Shown here: in pieces, positions 27,387-33,405 of the stretch
Layout of the letters: every line of letters begins with the position of its first letter
Position numbering within the stretch: position 1 is the first letter of the stretch
NCBI GenBank assembly: GCA_021848375.1
Contig: JAJZUR010000002.1
Location: forward strand, 1 to 33,405
From: Pseudomonadota bacterium
GTDB taxonomy: Bacteria > Pseudomonadota > Gammaproteobacteria > UBA6186 > Azoamicaceae
Direction of reading: 5' to 3'
Length of the DNA: 33,405 nucleotides
Notes under the pieces: model-generated
Databases searched by the model: none
Told to the model about the DNA's origin: nothing
Seen by the model: only the letters and a program-made list of their open reading frames with translations
Position numbers and translations under genes: made by a program

Positions 27387-28137
27387 CACTTTCCCCTTTC
27401 TCCTGTTCGCATATAAACGCTTGTAACAATGCTTGATGTTTCAATGGCAAATCAAGCCTTTCTAACATCTCTTTACGTCTTAACCAAGTGCGACCTAATC
27501 GCTCCTTTAAACGCCATTCTTCAATAGCGGCATGATTGCCGGTTAACAATACCTCTGGCACCTTTAAACCATCTACCACTTCTGGCCGCGTATAGTGCGG
27601 ACAATCGAGCAGCCCTTCTACAAAAGAATCCCTCTGTGCCGATTCTTCATGCCCAAGCACCCCTGGCAACCACCTTATCATGGCATCTAACGCCACCATT
27701 ACCGGCAGTTCACCACCGCTTAATACATAGTCCCCAATGGACCATTCTTCGTCCACTTCTAACTGCAAAAGCCGTTCATCGACGCCTTCATAACGACCGG
27801 CAATAAACACAAATTTCGCGTTTGGATCGGCCATTGCTTGGATCTTATTTTGCTCTAAGCGTTCCCCTTGCGGAGAAAGGTATATCACCTTAACAGATCC
27901 TCCCGCAGCGCTTCTCGCTGCCTGTATGGCGTGGCGTAAGGGATAAACCCCCATCACCATCCCAGGCCCGCCCCCATAGGGTCTATCATCCACACTTTGA
28001 TGACGATCTTCGGCAAAATCTCGCGGGTTCCAATATTCGAGCTTAACTAACCCGCGTTCAATGGCACGTCCCGTGATCCCGTAATCCGTCAGCGCCCGAA
28101 ACATCTCGGGAAACAGCGTGACAATACCACACCACAT
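27379..28137 (-). CDS. trmD: tRNA (guanine-N1)-methyltransferase
   Basis: [54 protein letters not shown]. Confidence 0.97.
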   Translation of the reverse strand: MWCGIVTLFPEMFRALTDYGITGRAIERGLVKLEYWNPRDFAEDRHQSVDDRPYGGGPGMVMGVYPLRHAIQAARSAAGGSVKVIYLSPQGERLEQNKIQAMADPNAKFVFIAGRYEGVDERLLQLEVDEEWSIGDYVLSGGELPVMVALDAMIRWLPGVLGHEESAQRDSFVEGLLDCPHYTRPEVVDGLKVPEVLLTGNHAAIEEWRLKERLGRTWLRRKEMLERLDLPLKHQALLQAFICEQEKGESDE

Positions 28138-28143
28138 CACGAC

Positions 28144-28638
28144 TTAAAACTCCGGATCCCACACCACTTGCATGGTATGAGATGCTAAATCCACCGCTAT
28201 CACCACTTCATCGGGAACATAAGGAATCAGTAGCTCACTTCCTTTCCCTTTCACCACGAGCACATCATTAGAACCCGTTTCTAATAAACCTGTAATCTCA
28301 CCCAACGTTTCCCCAGTTTCGTTTAGGACCGTCAAGCCAATCAAATCTGCCCAGTAATATTCATTTTCCGCTAAGACCGGCAATAAAGAGCGCGGAATGG
28401 CAATCTCTACATTGGTGAGCGTTGCGATTAACTCACGCGTATCTAGATCTTTTAGAACTGCCACAAACCCCTTACCTTGAGCTTTGGCTTCCAACACCGA
28501 CATCGCTTGCCAGTGCCCTTTTCGTTTAAGATACCAAGTTTTGTAACTTAAAATATTGGTTTCAGGCTGTGTAAAGGACTGCACATGCGCCCACCCCTTT
28601 ACGCCAAAGGGAGCGCCTATACGGCCTATTACCACCAT
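28144..28638 (-). CDS. rimM: Ribosome maturation factor RimM
   Basis: MVVIGRIGAPFGVKGWAHVQSFT..., position between rpsP and trmD. Confidence 0.93.
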   Translation of the reverse strand: MVVIGRIGAPFGVKGWAHVQSFTQPETNILSYKTWYLKRKGHWQAMSVLEAKAQGKGFVAVLKDLDTRELIATLTNVEIAIPRSLLPVLAENEYYWADLIGLTVLNETGETLGEITGLLETGSNDVLVVKGKGSELLIPYVPDEVVIAVDLASHTMQVVWDPEF

Positions 28639-28649
28639 CAGTTCTTCTA

Positions 28650-28904
28650 TTAAGCCGCTTTTTTGTCCCATTCTGCCAATAACGCTGTAACGCGCTGTGA
28701 AAGTTGCGCCCCCTTGCTCATCCAATGGGTAATCCGCTCCCGATTCAGGTTTAATCGAGGCTCTTGCCCTTTGGCAATGGGATTAAAATAGCCTAAGCGC
28801 TCAATATAGTTTCCACCATCCCGACGATTTCGCTTATCGGTAGCAACGATATGATAAAATGGACGTTTTTTAGCGCCGCCCCGCGTCAATCGAATCACAA
28901 CCAT
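28650..28904 (-). CDS. rpsP: 30S ribosomal protein S16
   Basis: [44 protein letters not shown]. Confidence 0.96.
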   Translation of the reverse strand: MVVIRLTRGGAKKRPFYHIVATDKRNRRDGGNYIERLGYFNPIAKGQEPRLNLNRERITHWMSKGAQLSQRVTALLAEWDKKAA

Positions 28905-29172
28905 GCCTTGTATATACCCCTTTAGATAAGTCTTAAAGTTCAAAAACGTGGTATTTTACCTAAATATGAACTGAAAGGGAATGGGGGCGGATTACGAAGG
29001 ATCTGCAATTCCAACGAAAACAACGATCAATTAAAGGTAACTGTATGTAAAAACAGGCTTATGCTATCGATGAATGTCAGATAAACTTATAATTTATGAC
29101 ATAACTTCAGGAGATACTTATGTTTAATGCTTACAATTCTTTATCTTTAACTACACACCTCAAGATAACCAA

Positions 29173-29409
29173 ATGATCACACTAAACGGCGGACAAATGG
29201 TCTTGCTACAGGCTTATCAAGATAATACTCAAATTCGTGTTACGCAAACTACCACCTTAACTTTACATCAGCAAACTTATGATCTGCCACCAGGCGTCTA
29301 TACGGTTATAAATGGAGGATTTCAACCAGAGAATAGTGCTGGTAATATCAATTCTACTTCTGGCGAAGCGGAATTAGATCATGATGGGCATGATAATAGG
29401 CCTTCATAG
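29173..29409 (+). CDS. Hypothetical small protein (78 aa)
   Basis: ORF MITLNGGQMVLLQAYQDNTQIRVTQTTTLTLHQQTYDLPPGVYTVINGG...; the true start may lie upstream (see findings). Confidence 0.5.
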   Translation: MITLNGGQMVLLQAYQDNTQIRVTQTTTLTLHQQTYDLPPGVYTVINGGFQPENSAGNINSTSGEAELDHDGHDNRPS

Positions 29410-29434
29410 ATAACGATAAACACCAACTTAGTTT

Positions 29435-29468
29435 GTAGGTCGGACTGAGCGCAGTGATGTCCGACAAA
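29435..29468. repeat. Hairpin repeat between convergent ORFs
   Basis: GTCGGAC (29439-29445) pairs with GTCCGAC (29459-29465); inner ACTG-AGCG-CAGT. Confidence 0.65.
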
Positions 29469-29482
29469 AAACATTAGAAAAT

Positions 29483-30001
29483 TTATTTGACGATATCCGC
29501 TTCAGTAAAATGGTAATACATGCATGGGATATTTTGATATAAACCTTCTCGGACATATTTCATACCGCATTTTTCCAATACACGAAGCGAAGCAAAATGA
29601 TTAGCAGGCGCAAATCCAATGATGAAATCAACTGGAATATGTTTAATCCCCCAAGCAAGCAAGGCTTTCCCTGCTTCGGTGGCATAACCTTGATTCCAAC
29701 AGTCTTTTAAAAATAAAAAACCAAATTCGACGTCTCCGGAACTTAATTTTGCAAAGCCCGAGCGGCCAATAAAGCGATTAGTTTTTTTATCAATAACCGC
29801 AAATATACCAAACCCTAAAGCTTCCCATTCGAACATATGTCGATCTAATTCCCGTTGGACTTGTTCTGGGGTTAAAGTACCTTCGGGGAAAAAATGGCGC
29901 ACGTCAACATCCGTATCGAGCAGACAAAGATCTTGAAAATCGATTGGTTGTAGTGGCCTTAACACTAAACGTTCTGTTTCAATGCGAAGATTATTTTGCA
30001 T
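29483..30001 (-). CDS. GNAT family N-acetyltransferase (RimJ/RimL-like)
   Basis: IETERLVLRPLQPIDFQDLCLL, VEFGFLFLKDCWNQGYATEAGKALLAWG, NHFASLRVLEKCGMKYVREG. Confidence 0.92.
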   Translation of the reverse strand: MQNNLRIETERLVLRPLQPIDFQDLCLLDTDVDVRHFFPEGTLTPEQVQRELDRHMFEWEALGFGIFAVIDKKTNRFIGRSGFAKLSSGDVEFGFLFLKDCWNQGYATEAGKALLAWGIKHIPVDFIIGFAPANHFASLRVLEKCGMKYVREGLYQNIPCMYYHFTEADIVK

Positions 30002-30006
30002 GATCT

Positions 30007-30270
30007 TTAATGGTGCTGCGCCGAAGGAGCGTGTGTTTCTGCAACAAATTCAAAACGCGCTTGTTCCTTTCCCTCGATGGTGACCGTTTCGCAAAACATA
30101 TGAAAGGGGCGAACCCACAAAGGGCTTGGACCAAATTCATCTGAATCAGATAACCCCTGATAAACCACCATCGGTTCTAGCGTTTCACTGTGGCGAGCAA
30201 TACCTAAAACTTCGTAGAGCCCGCCCTTATAATGACGATAAATACCCATTTTTAATGATGGTTTAGTCAT
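30007..30270 (-). CDS. DUF1653 domain protein
   Basis: MGIYRHYKGGLYEVLGIARHSETLEPMVVYQGL...LWVRPFHMFCETV. Confidence 0.88.
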   Translation of the reverse strand: MTKPSLKMGIYRHYKGGLYEVLGIARHSETLEPMVVYQGLSDSDEFGPSPLWVRPFHMFCETVTIEGKEQARFEFVAETHAPSAQHH

Positions 30271-30271
30271 A

Positions 30272-33200
30272 TTAAGTACCCGTCGAATTTAAAGCCTCAC
30301 CTAATGCCTGCTCAATATCACTGGCTGTGATCGGCGGTTTAGGCTGGTTTTGCTCAGGTTTTTCTCCTAAGCGCGCCCGGCGGCGGCGTTCCTCATGATA
30401 CGCCAACCCCGTTCCAGCTGGGATCAACCGGCCCACGGTGACATTCTCTTTCAAGCCGCGTAAATTATCGCGTTTACCACTAACCGCTGCTTCCGTTAAC
30501 ACACGCGTCGTTTCTTGGAACGAAGCTGCAGAGATAAAGGATTCGGTTGCAAGTGATGCTTTGGTGATACCCAATAAAATAGGATCATAAAGCGCTGGCA
30601 ACTTATTTTCAGCAATATATTTATCGTTAACTTCTCTTAAATCCCCGATATCGACTTGTTCGCCAGCCAAATAGCGTGTATCACCAGGTGAGGTAATCAC
30701 AACTTTACGTAACATTTGGCGCACAATGACTTCAATGTGTTTATCATTAATTTTAACGCCTTGCAGACGGTAAACGTCTTGTACTTCGTTTACGATATAA
30801 TTTGCTAAAGCATCAACCCCCAATAAACGTAGGATTTCGTGTGGATCTGGCGCGCCATCAGCGATCTTTTCACCGCGTTGTACATGCTCCCCTTCGAACA
30901 CACTCACATGACGCCACTTGGGTATTAACTCTTCATGCATTTCGCCTTCAGTTGGCATAATCAGAAGACGTCGTTTGCCTTTGGTTTCTTTACCGAAGCT
31001 CACAACCCCTGATATTTCCGCCAAAATTTCCGGTTCCTTCGGACGCCGCGCTTCAAAGAGATCCGCAACCCGTGGTAAACCACCGGTAATATCACGCGTC
31101 TTTGAAGTTTCCTGCGGAATTCTCGCAATAACGTCACCAACGCCCACTTCTGCACCATCTTCCGGATTAATAATGGCATCTGCCGATAAGAAATAATGTG
31201 CAAATAACGTCGTTCCTGGCAAGGTAATATCATTACCCTCTTTATCAACCAGTTTGACCATCGGCCGTAAATCACGTCCACCAACACCGCGTTGTTTAGG
31301 ATCCATGACGACCACACTGGTCAGACCCGTTACTTCATCGGTTTGTCGACGCATCGTCACACCATCGATTAAATCCACATATTGAATACGACCGCCCACC
31401 TCGGTAATGACTGGGTGATTATGCGGATCCCACGTCGCAACCGTTTCAGATGCCTTCACAGAACTGCCATCAGCGATCGTTAAAATCGCCCCGTATGGCA
31501 ATTTATAACGTTCCCACTCGCGTCCTTGTTCATCCGCAATCGTTAATTCGCCAGAACGTGACACAACAACCGAATATCCCTTGGTATGTTGCAGCAATTT
31601 AACGTTGGTTAAACGCGCTCGACCATTGGATTTAACTTGAATGCTGTTATCCGCCGTTGCTCTAGAAGCAGCACCCCCAATATGGAAAGTACGCATGGTT
31701 AACTGAGTACCCGGTTCACCAATGGACTGTGCGGCAATAACGCCAACGGCCTCACCAATACTGGTTTGTTTACCATTGGCTAAATCACGTCCATAACATT
31801 TAGCACAGATCCCATACCGTGTTTGACACGTAATCGCTGAACGTACGCGAACTTGATCAACACCGATACTTTCTAAAATATCAACTAAATCTTCATCTAA
31901 TAAAGTGCCCGCTAATATGGTGATTTCACCTGTTTCTGGGTTAACCACGTCATCTAAAATAACGCGTCCTAAGACCCGTTCTCTTAACGGTTCAACCACA
32001 TCACCACCTTCAATAAGGGGCGTCATGGTTAGACCTTGCGTCGTACCACAATCTATTTCCGTCACCACCACATCTTGCGCAACGTCAACGAGTCGTCGAG
32101 TCAAATAACCTGAATTTGCGGTTTTTAATGCGGTATCTGATAACCCTTTACGAGCACCGTGTGTGGAAATGAAATATTCCAATACGTTTAAGCCTTCACG
32201 GAAGTTTGCCCGGATCGGCGTTTCAATAATGGAGCCATCCGGCTTTGCCATCAAACCTCGCATACCCGCTAATTGGCGCATCTGAGCAGCAGAACCTCGG
32301 GCGCCAGAATCCGCCATCATAAAAATGGGATTATAGGATTCTTGTTTAACCATTTCGTTCTTAGCATTCGCAACCATCTCGGTTGCTAATTCTGACATCA
32401 TTGCCTTAGCAACTTGATCATTGGTACGTGACCAAATATCGATAACTTTATTATAACGTTCACCATGCGTTACCAAACCAGAAGCATATTGCATCCCAAT
32501 TTCTTTCACTTCTTCTTCTGCTTGCGCAATAATGCTCCCTTTGCTGGATGGGATTACTAAATCGTTTATTCCAATCGAAATACCAGAACGTGCTGCATAA
32601 GCGAAACCGGTATACATTAAATGATCTGCAAAGATAACCGTTTCTTTTAAGCCTACGCGTCTAAAACAAGTATTTATCAAAGACGAAATCACTTTTTTAG
32701 TCATCACTTGATTGATGAGTTCAAAAGCCATCCCCTTCGGTAGAATGTCAGATAATAATGCTCTTCCAACCGTGGTGTCCACCATTCGATAGCCGCCCAC
32801 ATCATCCGTTGGGATCCGAACTTTAACCTTGGCATGTAAATTAACTGCACCATTCGCATAAGCACGATGTACTTCTGCCACATCACTAAAGACTTGGCCT
32901 TCTCCTAATACATTAATGCGTTCGCGTGTCATGTAATACAGACCCAGCACAACGTCTTGAGACGGTACAATGATAGGCTCACCATTCGCTGGCGATAAAA
33001 TATTATTCGTTGACATCATTAACGCACGCGCTTCTAATTGCGCTTCGATGGTTAATGGAACATGAACCGCCATCTGATCTCCGTCAAAGTCAGCGTTATA
33101 TGCCGCACACACTAACGGATGTAATTGGATAGCTTTTCCTTCCACCAACATCGGTTCAAACGCTTGAATACCCAAGCGATGTAACGTCGGTGCACGATTT

Positions 33201-33405
33201 AACAGTACCGGATGTTCACGAATAACTTCTTCTAAAATATCCCAAACCTCCGGCCCTTCTCGATCCACTAATTTTTTAGCTGCCTTAATCGTGGTGGCAA
33301 GACCTCGGAATTCCAGTTTACTGAAGATGAACGGCTTAAAGAGTTCTAACGCCATTTTCTTCGGTAACCCACACTGATGTAATCTTAAAGTTGGTCCTAC
33401 GACAA
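30272..33405 (-). CDS. rpoC: DNA-directed RNA polymerase subunit beta' (C-terminal part, runs off the right edge)
   Basis: Active-site [15 protein letters not shown], trigger/bridge region and C-terminal conserved blocks. The frame stays open to the window end ([25 protein letters not shown]). Confidence 0.98.
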   Translation of the reverse strand, partial: VVGPTLRLHQCGLPKKMALELFKPFIFSKLEFRGLATTIKAAKKLVDREGPEVWDILEEVIREHPVLLNRAPTLHRLGIQAFEPMLVEGKAIQLHPLVCAAYNADFDGDQMAVHVPLTIEAQLEARALMMSTNNILSPANGEPIIVPSQDVVLGLYYMTRERINVLGEGQVFSDVAEVHRAYANGAVNLHAKVKVRIPTDDVGGYRMVDTTVGRALLSDILPKGMAFELINQVMTKKVISSLINTCFRRVGLKETVIFADHLMYTGFAYAARSGISIGINDLVIPSSKGSIIAQAEEEVKEIGMQYASGLVTHGERYNKVIDIWSRTNDQVAKAMMSELATEMVANAKNEMVKQESYNPIFMMADSGARGSAAQMRQLAGMRGLMAKPDGSIIETPIRANFREGLNVLEYFISTHGARKGLSDTALKTANSGYLTRRLVDVAQDVVVTEIDCGTTQGLTMTPLIEGGDVVEPLRERVLGRVILDDVVNPETGEITILAGTLLDEDLVDILESIGVDQVRVRSAITCQTRYGICAKCYGRDLANGKQTSIGEAVGVIAAQSIGEPGTQLTMRTFHIGGAASRATADNSIQVKSNGRARLTNVKLLQHTKGYSVVVSRSGELTIADEQGREWERYKLPYGAILTIADGSSVKASETVATWDPHNHPVITEVGGRIQYVDLIDGVTMRRQTDEVTGLTSVVVMDPKQRGVGGRDLRPMVKLVDKEGNDITLPGTTLFAHYFLSADAIINPEDGAEVGVGDVIARIPQETSKTRDITGGLPRVADLFEARRPKEPEILAEISGVVSFGKETKGKRRLLIMPTEGEMHEELIPKWRHVSVFEGEHVQRGEKIADGAPDPHEILRLLGVDALANYIVNEVQDVYRLQGVKINDKHIEVIVRQMLRKVVITSPGDTRYLAGEQVDIGDLREVNDKYIAENKLPALYDPILLGITKASLATESFISAASFQETTRVLTEAAVSGKRDNLRGLKENVTVGRLIPAGTGLAYHEERRRRARLGEKPEQNQPKPPITASDIEQALGEALNSTGT

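Noticed and set aside
30918-32886. ORFs overlapping rpoC in other frames (30918-31196, 31000-31317, 31905-32108, 32704-32886)
   Set aside because: Rpo beta' frame is clearly coding; the others are spurious.
1-33405. CRISPR array, rRNA or tRNA genes
   Set aside because: No regularly spaced direct repeats and no rRNA/tRNA-like structure were recognised on either strand.

Overview
This window looks like a gammaproteobacterial chromosome segment, probably Legionellales/Coxiella-like; that placement is inferred from gene content only. The housekeeping backbone includes ihfB, rpoS, coq7, an RND efflux pair, msrA, groESL, alr, dnaB, rplI-rpsR-rpsF, dsbC, xerD, rplS-trmD-rimM-rpsP and the 3' part of rpoC, which runs off the right edge. 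Accessory or decaying material between these genes includes: (i) an IS30-family element with recognisable terminal inverted repeats and a long palindrome carrying DnaA-box-like words; (ii) a DUF234-type ATPase preceded by an array of GGTTAC/GTAACC half-sites; (iii) a degenerate bufferin (DUF2282/DUF2063) locus with three separate lesions; (iv) an aldehyde dehydrogenase pseudogene with an internal deletion; (v) a DUF559 nuclease-like ORF bracketed by a perfect 40-bp inverted repeat made of REP-like double hairpins, with a related copy beside the groESL promoter; (vi) an orphan locus of alpha-helical proteins, one internally duplicated and one pair joined across an A9 tract; (vii) a receiver-GGDEF protein with a degenerate active-site motif. 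The strongest candidate for an undescribed system is the DUF559 nuclease/REP-like repeat association. No tRNA, rRNA or CRISPR array was found. All family calls come from reading protein motifs; no database search was run.
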